Notes: a model not told the origin generated them from the letters alone. 64,000 bases of DNA from Schistocephalus solidus (GCA_017591395.1 WEDG01008814.1:62001-126000); one strand, 5' to 3'. Positions 1 to 12,394 are shown, counted from the first letter of the stretch. Made by a program: numbers and translations.

Positions 1-1049
1 TACTGTCACCCTATACTTAGCAAAAAACCAAGTATTTTATTTATGTGTAGACATACCACGATGTTTAATGAAGTTTTCATTACGAATAGGCCATTGAGCA
101 TCATCAAAAGTCCTTTCGGACACAGTATTTTCTCGTAATCTCTCAGATAACTAGGAACACACTCACACAAGAATTCAAGCAATTAAAAACTAGTCCTTAA
201 TGTTTGGAAAATTATGAATCAAAATGTTTTCGTTGTGTGAAAGAACAGAAGAACCAGTTGACATTCTTCTAAGTTTTTCCGTCCTATAAGGTCAACTGCT
301 GTGGCTGTAAACCAGCGGATTATATTGTCAGAGGTTAAATCACCTAATCCTATGGTAGGATACCCAAACAATTTAGAGTAGCTTCGCTTACCGTAGAGCA
401 TTTAGTACTCGGATTCCTGGTCATTGCCTAGACATTTACTGCCCTTTTTAGGTCTCAATTGGTCATGCACAGTGCCCGGCTCTCTAAGACCATGCAGACG
501 AAAACGAGTGCTACTAAAAAGCCCATGATAAAACGCACTTCATTCATTCCGTCGATAGAACTAGCAGGACAAATAAATACCATCCTGGTGTGAATTTCAA
601 AACTACCTGAGGAAGGTCTTACAGAGTTGAAAAGACAAACCAATTAAATACGGATGCAATTGTGGGACTTTCCTTGCTTTAACATTGGTAAAGCCCACCG
701 AAAGATGGCCAAGAAACCGGGACTAGCAATACCCCTTGCCCCGGTCCTTGTCGCATAAATATTGCTACCGTCTCCGCTGCTAACTGTGACAGCCTTCAAA
801 CACATACTTCCTCCCGGAAATTCCACTGTGCTGCCCAAGCCGTGGTCGTGGCTTCCGGTAATTGACCAAAGTCACATGTCTGTAACGTGAAAGTGCTATG
901 CATCTTCTCCTAGACTGGAGACATCTTTATCGGTTTCCTTGTGACGAGACCCTGAATTCGCGATAAAACGGAGGTACTTCCTCCACTCTGATATCAGGTG
1001 GCTCGGTGAACAACATTCAACGCACATTAATCAATGTCACCGGTCCCGA
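1..1049. other. No gene recognised
   Basis: AT-rich sequence with only short open frames and no recognisable motif on either strand. If the transporter halves are one gene, this stretch would be intron downstream of exon 4. Confidence 0.5.
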
Positions 1050-1350
1050 TCTAAACCGGCAAGACAACGAGCTTGTGACAAAGTAGACTAGACCGTCAGC
1101 CTTTTAATTAACTGGTTGGGGGTTCGATATTTGGATGGTGCACCACTTGGGGTTGAGGATAACCGGTCGGTAATGAGTACCGAGCCAGAAATCGCCATTT
1201 AAGTCTGCCGTGTCTTCGTCGGTCATTTTCATCTGCTTATAATACTAGCCGTTGTGTGGTTGCTGGTGGGGCTCAAGAGTAAGCAACAAGGGAGAATGAG
1301 CCGAGTGAGTCCCCTAACCGACCATTGAGCGTACATCAACCAACGTAAGT
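1050..1350 (+). repeat. SINE copy 1 (tRNA-headed family)
   Basis: Aligns in the same order and orientation with 17385-17690. Both start CAAGACAACGAGCT, then have a tRNA-like head with a B-box-like GGGGTTCGAT, then a body with CAGAAATCGCC, TCGGTCATTTTCATC, TAATACTAGCCG, TGGTTGCTGGTGGGGCT and a tail CCCTAACCGACC. It is diverged and so old. Non-autonomous; I do not know which LINE mobilised it. Confidence 0.65.
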
Positions 1351-1802
1351 GGTTGCCTTGCACCTCGGTCGAGCTATTGGCTAAAGACTACTAGGTGTTC
1401 GATTTAGATCGGGTTCAAGGCTCATATCCGCTCGGCCGAGCGTACGGAAAATAGACTAAGATCCATCATTAATCTCTGATTCCCATGTAATTTCCGGTTA
1501 CACTTCTTAAATTTGAGATCACTCCGGAGACCTCTATTCAGCTGATTGCTTAATTGCAGTCGAAGACAAATTGCCCATGTTTATTCACTTATGGAGGCAC
1601 ACGAATATTCGAAGTAGTTGCATAGCAACTGACGTCCAATGATGAATTCTTGAAAGGACTGTGGACTCCACAGAACATGCTGGTGTCATTGGAGGGATTG
1701 AGAACGAAACCTAATAGAAAAAAATCAAAGTGTCTAGTTGCCTGGTGAGCTGAAAGGATATAAGAAAGATTCTCACGGAGAGTTGTGACAACTGAGACCT
1801 AC

Positions 1803-1933
1803 TGAGTTTGATAGTTGATAGGGATATTGTCAGGATTGATGAGTGCTGTCTGCACAGGCGTCAGGATGATAGCACCTGCACAAAATCCACTTACTAACAG
1901 GCCAACAACCAGTCCCCCGTGCTTTGGAAACCA
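1803..1933 (-). CDS. MFS transporter exon 4 (loop and TM5)
   Basis: Acceptor CCTCTAG|TGG starts in phase 0 with WFPKHGGLVVGLL, the conserved amphipathic loop of this MFS group. It continues through SGFCAGAIILTPVQTALINP and ends CAA ACT CA|GTAGGT in phase 2. The next in-frame codon in the intron is a stop, so splicing is required. Confidence 0.85.
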
Positions 1934-4900
1934 CTAGAGGAGATAACAAACAATTTAAATGCAAATAAATATTTGGTTACTTACCCCGGCACAAAAAAAT
2001 AGTCATCCAGTCAAAACAGTTCTTGGACAGAAACGGATAAACATGTGCGCTGCTTGCAAGATTTAGCAAACTGGCAGCACAGATCCTAGTTATGAATTAA
2101 GACACCTGTTTGACCTGTATTCTGCCACTGCGTGACACAGCTTCGAGAGGTTCGGGTCATCAGTCGACCTCAGATGGTTCTCCGTGTGCTTTCAGATAGG
2201 TGCTCGGCTTTTAAAATTTTAATCTTTTTAATTTTATTACAATGTACTTTGCTAATTGCAACAATGACTTTCTTATACTGAAATCTCCTTAAACGTTTTT
2301 TATTGCTCACGGAGTATTTTTATCTGCAACTGGATATCTGGTACAGGGTAGCCTGTAATAACTGCGTAATACTAAAAGGAACCCTAAGGAGATGGAAAGT
2401 GATAACCTTTGATGTGCAAAAAGAAAATTAAGTGTATGTGTACTGAAAGTTTTTTTAAGTTATTAAAAAAATGCAGCAATTCAGGAGCTACACACATCCG
2501 TTCTACATCTAATATCTTTGCATTTCGATAAAGTAACACCTAACACCCTACAATGAATCCAATTAATAGCTTAGTTCTAACCAATAACTCAAATACTGAA
2601 ATGAGATTTCACTCAGAAAGGATTATTTTATTGTGACGGTTACATTGATTACTGTACCATATAATCCTAAACTATTTCCTACAAATCGCTATGCTTACTG
2701 CTCACTGAATGCAAGAATCGCACTCGCTTAAGATATTTTCCTATGTAGTATGTTTCGATCCTCGTTGATTATCTGTTTTTTTATAACAAAATATGTTGGA
2801 ATGAATTCGAAGTGAAAGCTTGAGCATATGCATTTTAGGGCAAATTTGCATCTTAAAATATTGTAGCGGCCGAAGACTTCGAGGTTTGCACACACACGGG
2901 CGAGTAACGCACCTGTAGTCGTTATTAGACTATGCGCGTATTGAACAGGGCCTCTAAGCACCATGCCGATTACTCAAACGCAACAGTCATTAGCAGGAAC
3001 GGCAGAAATGTTGGAAATGGATTCTAATGAGGCGATATCCCTTTTGAAGTGGGGGGAATTACGTCATGTCTGTTGGATAACCGGTGGGGAGTGCAACGCT
3101 GTGGGCAACTGCAGGGTCGGGACGAGGGGACGCTGACAGTGAACGGAGGGTAGCGATACAATAAGCGGCGACGGTTCTCGTGGGGATGGGGGTCAGCGTT
3201 CGAGAGTGGAAGGGGGGCACCGGCATCTTCACCGACATTCCATCACTCAATCCCCATCCGGGATCCGCACGAAAAGTGCTCCCAGCCCATTCAAACAATT
3301 CTGTCGGAACTGTGGTTCCTTACAATATTAAACCCAACACAAAATATGTTCTATTTTTCAATGGCCCTCGCACCCGCATTTACGATTTTTAACCTATAAC
3401 CAATGAGCCATATGCGAGGAAGAATAGCCGATATTGCATTGCCTATGGCGAATTCGCATATACTGATCTGATCTAGGCTGAACGCATGCATATGAAATAA
3501 GATTAAAGCGTTTTCGTAAAATGTTATGAGTAGACAAAAAGGTGGTGAACACCCATCATTTATATTTAGAGATTAGCGTATAGGTCAGCAGATGCAGGTA
3601 AACGTTTATAACCCCAGGTGGTTTGGATTGTGTTTTGATTTGATTGCCAGACGGTGTGATCTTCAAGTTTCGTTGATAAAGCATTGATGCGTTTTGACGC
3701 AGATGAATTCAAACAAGTATGTAGATTTTTTCACAATGCACTGGGCCAAAAGCAGGCTCAACGTGTTGACTTTTCCTGCATCAACAGCAACTGAGAAAGC
3801 TCCAAGTAAAATAGGAAGGACGTCCTGAAGACTGTTACCGAGAAAAACGTTTGCCTCATAACCCATCGGAAACGAGGAACATATTCCTTTAAATCGGTTC
3901 CTCAACTATCGGCCACAAGTCAGATTATCCTTTTTTATAGGGAACCATAGATCCCCTACGCATGAATTCCCTAGATAGATGGCAGTTTTCGGAGGAGTCT
4001 TTAGCAGAACAGACATTTAATTGGTTGAAGTTGATATTTTTAGCAGTCCTCTTTTGTTCACGGTTTACTTGAAGAAGGCCGGGTTACCATTAAGCTTGAT
4101 AGAAGAATGATCAAAGACATTCAGGCTGCGACATTTTTCTCCTATTTAAACCAAATTTAATAGTATATCGACCAATATAAAAGATATTTCAGCTGCAGAG
4201 TGGCGTATGTTCCAAATATAGATGTCTGAATCGATCTTGCATTGAGCAGAACACAGCAAGCTATTCTTAACTTGCTACAGTCAAATGACGCTCACATGAT
4301 AGTGAACTTGAGAATGCTTGTGAAACAATTTAAGCTGACTAGCAAAGAGGAAACATTAAGGGCAACGATACGGATCATCGCATAAGACCGCGATTTATGA
4401 AGACTGTAGTTAAACGGCAGGTCTCGTGTCAGCAGCATCGCATTTTCTCAGCTCGATTATCACGATCGAAACATTTCGGGGATTTTCCCCGACAAAAGCT
4501 AAACAAAAATGATTGTGTCTACTGTCGCAGTGAACGTCTGAGCAAGAATAATATTCCACGTGTTGGCTTTTCCCGCATCGACAGTACTCAATGCTTGCTG
4601 GTGTGAACTCAATCAAGAAACCTCCAATTAAAAAGGATGCATTTGTTCTGACGACTGCTATTGAGAATGCGATGACCTTCCAGCACATCATTCAAAGCAA
4701 TAATGTATACTTTGATAGGCCTAGCGGTAAATAAGCTTTTTTATAGGATCACCTAGAGACTTTATGTCACACATTTCTAGAGCTAGAGTGATTTATCTCT
4801 AAAATCACTTGAATTTATATTTTTTGAAACTGCGAGCTTTGACAGTTTTCTATCATAACGACTGCAGTCAAAGAGGCTGATGGTAGAACAAATCATGTAC

Positions 4901-7900
4901 TTCAAGCTATCAACACCCTACCAAGCATACAAACAAGGTATTAATTTGTCAATCAGTGAAGAAGATCTCGCTGTTCCTTAGTTTAATGTCGCACGCACTT
5001 GAAGTGCCAAGGTCTGTATCCAACCTTAATCGTAGGCAGTCTTACCTAATGGTCTTCTGAAAAAAACCGAAGAACGCAGTGGATTCATCTCTTATAAACA
5101 TCTGTAAACAATGAACTAACTTTGGAGCTAGGTCCTTCAGTCCGTTCGGGGAATAGGTCATGTAATTTGCCAGATTAGTTTATTGCCACACACCTTGGGA
5201 AACTTTCTATAGCCTGCATGACTACAGACCTTACGCTTACCTTAACAGTTACTTCAACCCAAACCCAACACTGGCTTTTACTCAATTATAAGTAATGTAA
5301 ACAATCTCAGTAAATATTGCTGATTGATTTACCATACAGAGGGCACCGTTTTTAGCTAATAGCCTAGACACGATGACGTTGATTGTGTCACTGGATGATG
5401 CAATGGCAGTGAACTTGGCACACTACTGGGTCCTTCTAGCTTTTTGTATGTTTTTATTTTGGTATATATTCAAATTTACACTTATTATTTCTGCTCGAAG
5501 TGCGCTCGTTCAGTAAATAAAGTAAATTATTGAATGTATGTTGATATGATAATGATTTTCGGCTCAAATAAGCATACCAACCCTCGAACAAAATCTGCAA
5601 AAGTGTGCCCACCAAGAATTTACTCAAATTATGCAGAATAACTTCTACAGAAGTTAAAACCTTCACTAAAGCTCGTGAACCCTTAGGCTTTTACGGAAGA
5701 AATGGCTTAAAACTTACGGATGCGCCAATTGACAGCAAAAGACCATAGGAGGAGCCAATTCCGGTGCCAACCATGATTGCATAGGTAAATATGAAACTGC
5801 CGAACCCGGCGTTTATTGAAAGGTAACTTAAGAATAGACCAAAGCTGTAAGCAGAAAGGTAGAACATGGTGGAATTATGCATTACTACAAAAAAGATCAT
5901 ATACTCAGTTGGGCTGTATATGAGCAGAAAGTTATCGCTTGAATAGAAAAAGCCCAATGTTTGGAACAAAAAGTGCTATTTGCTTTACCGCTCAGATTTA
6001 TTAATGCACCAATTCAGTCCCTTTAATACCACATTTGAAACAGTCGAGTACTACTAGATGCTTTTAATTTCAATTTGGTGTTTATCTCCGCCTATATTGT
6101 AACAATTAATACTTTCAACGAAATCCCCGACCCCACTTACGGGGAACTAAGCACTTACCCTGCTTGGATACGAGTTTGATTAAAATTTTTTGGTAAACTT
6201 CTCGCATGTCCTCTTAGCTTTAAACAAAAAAAATGTGAAAGCAATGAACTTAATACTACAAATCTCTTGATGTTATTTCTATCGAATCGGAAACGCATTT
6301 CCGAATTTTGGTTAACATGTCATGAAATAGCATCTCTATTGCAGGCATCTGCATCATCCTGCCAAACACCACCCGTGAATTCACTCAGTTTTCAACCTTA
6401 CACATTCGCCAGGCAGTCGATACAGGCAAACCTACCCCTCAGATATTTTGGCCCTGTCAGTCAAGTCAATTGATCAGCCGCGCCAGCCATCCTCATCAGC
6501 GCTTTGGATGAATTCACCCTACGTGGGCATCGACTATTTGTAGGCGTTCAATGATTAGTTAATGAACGGTTCCCATAGCCGGGCAGGTTTCACTGACACT
6601 GACTGGTACATCTGCCATCGGTTGCTCACATATAAGTGGGCAAAAACCATATGCTCGAAAATGTCTCTCACGTGTGGCCTTATGTATGACCCCCAGACCG
6701 CAGTCGACAGCGGCTGAACCCCAGTGTCGGAATCAGCAGTCAAATGGACACCTATTTGACCGCATTTATTTCCATCTTGATATCGAGAGTTTGCATAGCG
6801 ATAACAAATGGGCTAGAAGGCGCCATGCTAATCTGCACTTTCGTTATGTTTCCCAACTTCCTTCAGGGGACATGGGCCAGCCTTATTCTAACACTCGCAG
6901 CTCAAATAAAATGGGTTCACTCTTATTCCGCTAATCTCTGAGTGTGGGCTGCCTTTAAAGGTGACTTTTCGTTTGCTTTCTGTGAAGTTTTAACTGCACG
7001 TTTTTGCCCATTTAACCTTTAAGAACCAGAATTCCGTCATGCCCCTTGAATTCTCATCCTTGCGCTTTTACATATTACAAGGATTGGTTCAGTGGGCGAT
7101 CATGTTTGAATTTATTTAAGATAATATGACTTTTGTACCGAAAAGAAATGGCATGATGTTTTTTTCTCAAAACAGACGTTAAATAGATCGTTATTCTGCA
7201 AATATATCAAAAGACATAGCATATTATCTTATATTCTAAGGTGACATGTCTGTATTGCCATTATTCACCTAGAAAAAAAAATGATGCTAGGCAAATATCC
7301 CTCGTAGATATCTTAAAATGAACATGCAATCGTTTAGATAGGCTAAATTAAATGTATTTAACGGTTGATGATAACCGAAATCTCAGACGATGAAACTGAG
7401 ATGCGTTAATAAAAACGCATTTAGAAAAAAATGACATAAAGATAATACTTTGATTTTTAAATGGAGCGTCTTTAGTACAGTTCCATCTTCTTCCAAGAAA
7501 CCTCATCGTTTTAATAATATCAGCTCGGAATGCATACAACCTCTGTTCCATTGATATTAATAATGACAAGGAAAATGTCTACCACAGCAGCCTAACCAAC
7601 ATTCCGGTTTAGAGGACGGGGAATACGAAATATTAACCCAATATATTTTTAGGACTGAACTTAAAATGTTGTGTACTAGTTACTTCCCTATAAGCCCTCT
7701 CCTGAATGCTTTGCATTTTTAAAATTTTATACAGGTTTGAGCATCTAGCAGTTATTAACCTGCACCTGATGGAATCTATGCAAGATTTTGTCTACGAAAT
7801 AAAGTAGGCTACACACCTGGTTAGCATACAGCTGCAGATAATAATTATGCGGAATCCAATTTTCAGAAGGAGAAGTCCAGAGAGAGGCATAGCAATGCCC

Positions 7901-8154
7901 TGGCATGCCAGAGAGCCTGCCGAAAGCCAAACTGCATCACTATTTTTCAAGTGAGGCTGCACGTACTTCCGCAGGTACGACATTATGTAGGGTGACATAT
8001 TCCCTTTTGGAAAAAAAGAATAGAAAGTTGTTTGTGAATATTTGTATTGAAAGCGCTTACCAACTGTGTAGAAATGCCCCAGAGTAAACATAATAAAAAC
8101 GCTGCCAAAAATCGCAACTATCCCTGCGAGTGTATCCAGCGCTCTGCTGTTCAT
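1803..8154 (-). CDS. N-terminal half of an oxalate/formate-antiporter-like MFS transporter (4 exons)
   Basis: Exons 8154-8061, 8003-7817, 5844-5718 and 1933-1803 join with matching splice phases (1, 2, 0) and end in phase 2. They encode about TM1 to TM5 of a 12-TM major facilitator of the kind annotated in flatworms as oxalate/formate antiporter-like or monocarboxylate-transporter-like; the likely role is small organic anion transport across a membrane. Family hallmarks are NMSPYIMSYLRK after TM1, VWLSAGSLACQG in TM2, the glycine-rich FTYAIMVGTGIGSSYG, and WFPKHGGLVVG, the conserved loop before TM5. I chose the ATG at 8154 (MNSRALD); an upstream in-frame ATG at 8208 is preceded by a stop. No downstream exon follows on this strand within the window. 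The remaining domains are on the plus strand from 19626. Family assignment is by recognition of motifs; the substrate is unknown. Confidence 0.8.
3663..3905 (-). other. Exon-like open segment, possibly nucleoside-transporter-like
   Basis: Open on the minus strand for 80 codons. The peptide has SSFPMGYEANVFLGNSLQDV followed by LPILLGAFSVAVDAGKVN, a pattern that loosely recalls the FP-x-Y-x-x-A-x-x-x-G-x-x-x-x-G-x-x-P stretch of equilibrative nucleoside transporters. It lies within the intron between transporter exons 3 and 4. A related, more damaged segment lies at 4541-4691. The family suggestion is weak. Confidence 0.25.
4541..4691 (-). repeat. Second, damaged copy of the 3.7-kb segment
   Basis: ACGTGTTGGCTTTTCCCGCA at 4558 matches ACGTGTTGACTTTTCCTGCA at 3759. 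After about 25 extra bases, the matching CAATCAAGAAACCTCCAATT and ATTGAGAA continue in the same order. The pair looks like a local direct duplication about 800 bp apart. Confidence 0.45.
5718..5844 (-). CDS. MFS transporter exon 3 (TM3-TM4)
   Basis: Acceptor TTACAG|C completes the AG left by exon 2 to give Ser. The exon then encodes GLFLSYLSINAGFG and the glycine-rich helix TYAIMVGTGIGSSYG. It ends GGC GCA TCC|GTAAGT in phase 0. Confidence 0.85.
5845..7816. other. Intron between transporter exons 3 and 2
   Basis: Bounded by GTGTGT at 7816 and TTACAG at 5845 on the minus strand. Inside are AT-rich sequence and chance open frames, including a hydrophobic plus-strand frame at 6744-6941 that I could not assign. 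Confidence 0.6.
7817..8003 (-). CDS. MFS transporter exon 2 (TM2 to start of TM3)
   Basis: Starts GG|AAT ATG (GNMSPYIMSYL), covers VWLSAGSLACQGIAMPLSG and KIGFR, and ends ATG CTA ACC AG|GTGTGT in phase 2. The family motif GN-M-SPYI-SYLR sits exactly at the splice junction. Confidence 0.8.
8004..8060 (-). other. 57-bp intron that keeps the reading frame open
   Basis: GTAAGC at the 5' end and CCAAAAG at the 3' end bound a 57-bp segment with a T-rich tract before the acceptor. Its length is a multiple of three and it has no stop, so an unspliced message would also translate through it, adding 19 residues that are foreign to the family between TM1 and the NMSPYI motif. Confidence 0.65.
8061..8154 (-). 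CDS. MFS transporter exon 1 (TM1)
   Basis: Encodes MNSRALDTLAG and then a hydrophobic helix ending HFYTVG. The donor is GTTG|GTAAGC, with the intron beginning at 8060. The exon ends in phase 1, which matches exon 2. If the ATG at 8208 is used instead, the exon is 18 codons longer. Confidence 0.75.
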
Positions 8155-8208
8155 GCTGACGTCTCTCCTCCAGAGAGTCTTTGACGGGCTTTGGATAGAA
8201 GTGCACAT

Positions 8209-9290
8209 TTACATGACAGCTGAGGCATTCGGGGTTGCCTGTTTAAAGTGTGCCCAATCCGAGGACACATATGTTTAGGCGCGCCTCTAATTGGCTACCT
8301 ACCCTGTCGTGCTCAAGGAGTGCCTTTGTTTGGATCGCGTCCCAAAATGCAAACATGAGAGGTCTAGAATTTTGATGCAGTTTGCTTTTATGAACTCTTA
8401 CTGAACTGCTCATTGTCTTTTCATGTGTATAGTGGGTTAAATATAAGGGGTTAAAACCGTTTTTGAATCTATGTGGCGTGCATGCCTAACTGACCAATGG
8501 TAAAAACCCTGCCCTTGCAAGGCAACCCTAAATTAATACATGCGTTTGGATGAAGAGTTTCATCCCTAGGCCTCTTTGCTCAATTATAAATCAAATTATA
8601 TTTCCTCTCGTTATTTGTACATCTCGAATCAAAATTCAATGATGTACATGCGTGCTGTAACGTGCATTTTACATAATCTTGGTAAATACTTTAAGCATTA
8701 TATATTGGCTTAAATTAGGCAAACTTAAAGGATAATCGATGGGTCCTTGTTCATTTGCGAATGCCAATATACTGTGCGCACTCAAAGCCATTTGCTTACA
8801 GGATTAGCCGGATTGCCTGCTCGTGAAATCACAAGTCATTTGAGGCGAAGCTAAATCGCGAAGTACTTTTTGGCAAATATGTTCTGCTAGCGCGACTATT
8901 TGAAGACGACCGGAGAATTCTGCATGTGCCTACAGGTCCTGAGGACCTTAGGCCGAGTTTAGTTAACAATTGTTCGCGGTTGAATATGCTACAGTCAGTC
9001 TCGGCTGAACAAATTCTACGTAAAGTAAAACTCAGAAGTTTAGTTTAATTTTTAAAAATGCGTTTGGAGAACTTGCCCAGTGTCAGTAACACAGGAACCT
9101 ATTGTCAATTGAAGGCCTTTTTGGGCTGTGCTCATCGTCTGAGCAATGTGCCCTTGCAGTAGAGATTACAGTGGCAGTTTTGAAAGGCTTTTGTACCTAA
9201 CAGCAGGTTACTCAGTGGCACAATTGTGCCCCCTAAACGGGTCACGTGGTAGATGCGTTGGACCAACACGGGGGCCACATCAGGGCATGG
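8209..9290. other. Upstream region of the minus-strand transporter half; no gene seen
   Basis: Would hold the promoter of the transporter if the 8154 start is real. No clear core element was identified. No protein-like frame or known repeat was recognised. Confidence 0.4.
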
Positions 9291-9299
9291 CAGGCGTTA

Positions 9300-9590
9300 T
9301 TCAGGTTGCGCTCCCATAACAAATGCCGAACATGGACGTGTGGTGGCACGCCTAGGGCGGCTTGGACTTAGGGGACCCGGCCGCGCCAGTCACCTGCGTC
9401 CTCTCCCGCCTCTGGTCTTCTTGACTCTGTCTTGACACCGGGCTCAGGTGGGCGAGGAGGAGAGAGTGCGGTAGATGCAGCGCAAGTCTACTAGCACGCG
9501 CAAGTCACCGTCCCTGCTCCACTTTCCCATGGAGCATACGGTGGACATCGTCGGACTACGACGGTCGAACTGTCGTGTGGGTTTCACCTG
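9300..9590 (-). repeat. Unclassified interspersed repeat, copy 1
   Basis: The reverse complement aligns with 34243-34485 along almost its whole length: CCACCGTATGCTCCA, GGGACGGTGACTTGCGCGTG, CTACCGCACTCTCTCCTCCT, CCCACCTGAGCCCGGTGTCA, GGCGTGCCACCACAC. It is GC-rich relative to its surroundings. No coding frame is shared between copies, so it is probably non-coding and non-autonomous. Confidence 0.7.
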
Positions 9591-10269
9591 AGAAGCATGG
9601 ACTGTATCAATTGTTTGTTCTAATGGGCCGTAGTAACTGAAGTTTCAAGTTTGGTAACGTAAGGTTACTAATGTCATGGTTATGGGCAACAAGGGAGTCG
9701 GCCAGTCGATTAGCCCTCCATATGGTGCACACAATCATTGGGCAGAAAGACCAGTAGTGACAAAATTCTGAAATGGTGCTGGTCGCTGTTTTTGCAATTA
9801 TGTCTACAAGTAGCGCTACAGATCAGAATAGCGATGAAGCGTCCTATTTAGGACCTAAATGGGGCCAATGCCACCTACTTAAATGCAGTCGGGCGCCTAT
9901 TCGTCTATGAAAAAATGTTTGGTCGCGTTCTTTGGACACTGTGGCCAGCCATACTTGAAGTATCGTAAGCATTGTATATGTCCGCCTGAAAGGCATCTGC
10001 ATTGCGCACGTTGCCGACGCCATGTAACAATAAGGAGCCCTGACCTCTCGATGTTTTTGGCCAAAAAATAATGCACAATTATAAATGAACGCACATTATT
10101 TGCATCATATTACAACTGAACCGTTGAATTTTGAGTTGCGTACATCCAGTCAACAAGATAAGTAACAGTAAAAAAGTGGCTCGGTTACATTGGAAGACCA
10201 AAGCACCTGGACACGCAGTGGTCCCTCTCGCCTTACACCGCACCTGCTCACAAGCGGCATGCACGTCAG

Positions 10270-10720
10270 ATGTTGCACCACGGCCTGTATGCTAGTGGAC
10301 AATTTGCGAATTTACTCAGAGGATGGGCAATAGCCGGCTTTCTGGCGCATGTTTGTACCTGCATCCTCAAAGAGAAGTGCGACCTGATAATTGACGATGC
10401 TTATAATAGGGTTGAGATGCCTATGCTGTGTAATGTTAAACCAGGTGGACCCTTCTCGCCAGGCCTTCTATCAATAAGGGCAAATCTGCTAGCAGGTTAA
10501 TCGAGTAAATCTGCGATATGATGCCGCGTTAGAGGCCACTGATGAACAGCAGGTGCTTTTAACTAACACGCTCAAGCGTGATTGACCACGTGTAGAGCAT
10601 GCTCGAGCCCGCAAGCTCAAACTAGGTGCCAACCAGACGACAAGTAAAGCCGCATTGCTGAAGGAGCTGCAACGGTGTTACCACCAAATCACCTTGTGGT
10701 GGGTGCCAAGTCCGGGAGGC
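10270..10720 (+). pseudogene. Possible LINE reverse-transcriptase remnant
   Basis: A frame at 10270-10500 reads VEMPMLCNVKPGGPFSPGLL, which resembles the RT motif (GVxQGxPLSPLLF) of LINEs. The following frame (about 10503-10720) has AALEATDEQQVLL and LLKELQRCYHQI without a clear match. It is too decayed to place in a clade. Confidence 0.35.
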
Positions 10721-11398
10721 CGATAGGCCGACCCGCTCACCCGCTCTGAAAGACATATTAAGACACTATTCAAACCTACAAATGAGGTATGGCGGGAGGC
10801 AAATTGTGCATAACGTAGTGTTTTGAACTAGGACCTGGTAGTCACTAGAAGCTGGATAGCACCGAAGCTCAACAAGATTCTAGTGTCAGAGACAGGGGTT
10901 TATAGATAGAAATCTGCCAGCGTGGTAAGCTAACCATTCCCCAACGGGCGTAAAAGTCAAGTTGTACAGACTATCCAAACCATTTAAGTAACAAAAAAGT
11001 TATGGGTGCATATTGCCCTACGTTACAGTATTTAGAACCAGATATTCAGAAGTCGAAATGGAGGCATTTTTAAAAATGTTTTTTTCGAAAATTGCTCAAA
11101 AATTTGATCATAAAGTTAAATGACGTAGGATATAAACCTGAATATTGGAATTTTTATTTTTCTAAAGCGGTGAGCAATTGCTGAATCGTATTTGCATACT
11201 ACTGCGAGCTCGTTTTGGCAAGGCAATGTCTACCTATGCTCACGTGAAGTACATATGCGTACTTCCTTGGTATCTGGATAATGAAAAAGGGTGTTTTTTC
11301 AGTGGAATTAATTATTAATCCATTTGAATGGTGAACCATTAGTCAAGCCCTGGTTAGGACTCCATTATATTGAAAGCCCAAGATACAGACAATGGACA

Positions 11399-11701
11399 TC
11401 ATAAGGAAGAGTTAACATGTGCTAAATAGTTTACAATCCTAGACGGTAGTTTATTCCATTTCACTGTACAATTAAATAAACATTTTCTTCCCTCGTTAGC
11501 TGGATTACCAGCTGTTAAGATCAAATTTACTTCGGAGTCTAAAATGGAACTTTTCTTGAATTCCTTTCGGTCTACACTAGCCAGCTTGAAAGTTTTCCAA
11601 AGCATCTCAATCGCTTTTTGATCCCTGCACTGGTCAGAATTCGTCTTTAAGCTATTCGTTTGAAACGCAGGCTTTACAACTGCTTCTTGTGATTCTGACA
11701 A
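11399..11701 (-). pseudogene. Possible C-terminal remnant of a LINE ORF2
   Basis: A 100-codon frame ends with GRKCLFNCTVKWNKLPSRIVN, which resembles the R-x-x-FF-x-x-R-V-x-x-WN-x-LP-x-x-V close of CR1/L2-type LINE proteins. The upstream LWKTFKLASVDRKEF also fits that tail loosely. No RT motifs are preserved beside it. Confidence 0.4.
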
Positions 11702-11752
11702 ATTGTGGTTGGAAAGTGGATGATTAATTTTTTCGTTTGACAGTTAATCAAC

Positions 11753-11971
11753 GCTGATGTTTATCTGCCTTACATTCTTCCGAGTGCCCTACTCGATCTT
11801 ATTTGTTCTAAGCAACCTGACCTGTTTGAAGAGCGTACTGATCCGTTGCGAGCCATTGTGATCCAGCTGGAAAAAAGGTTTGCAATGCTGGGGAGTAAAC
11901 TGTTTCAGCATTTGGAAAGGCAAGGCAGACTCCATTTTCGATGTCACAGTGACCAATGACGAGGATTCCTA
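11753..11971 (+). other. Short coding-like frame without an ATG near its start
   Basis: Open for about 73 codons between two stops, with non-repetitive composition (LPYILPSALLDLIC, LRAIVIQLEKRFAML). It could be an exon or the start of the gypsy element downstream. I recognise no family. Confidence 0.2.
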
Positions 11972-12394
11972 GTGAACCTTACCCACTGCATGACTTAAAT
12001 CTCAATGTAGACAACAACATCAAGATATCATGCCTTTTCCAGGAAACTCATTTTTTGTGGATATACCGCAAATGACGTAAACACGCTTGGCAAGGTTTGG
12101 TATTTTAATTAGATGTCCACCACAGGAAACCAAACTATATTTTGAACTATCCCACGTGCAGTATTTGGTAAAACAACTAGAGAGGGATTTAATTTTGTAG
12201 CAGTTCACCTTAGTTATAGAAGTGAAGAAGATCACAGTGCACTTTTCCTTTAAATGAAGTCATTTATTGTGTATTCTTTTAAAATTCGAATGTGCTGTCA
12301 GATAAAACCAGCTATGTTCCTTACTTATTTCTGCAAAGTTTCGTTTACTGTTCAGTGAATTAAAACTTATATTAGCGATTTATAATGCATACAG

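Noticed and set aside
6674..6941. Two overlapping plus-strand frames, one hydrophobic
   Set aside because: Lie inside the intron of the minus-strand transporter; no family match and no convincing splice signals, so not called as exons.
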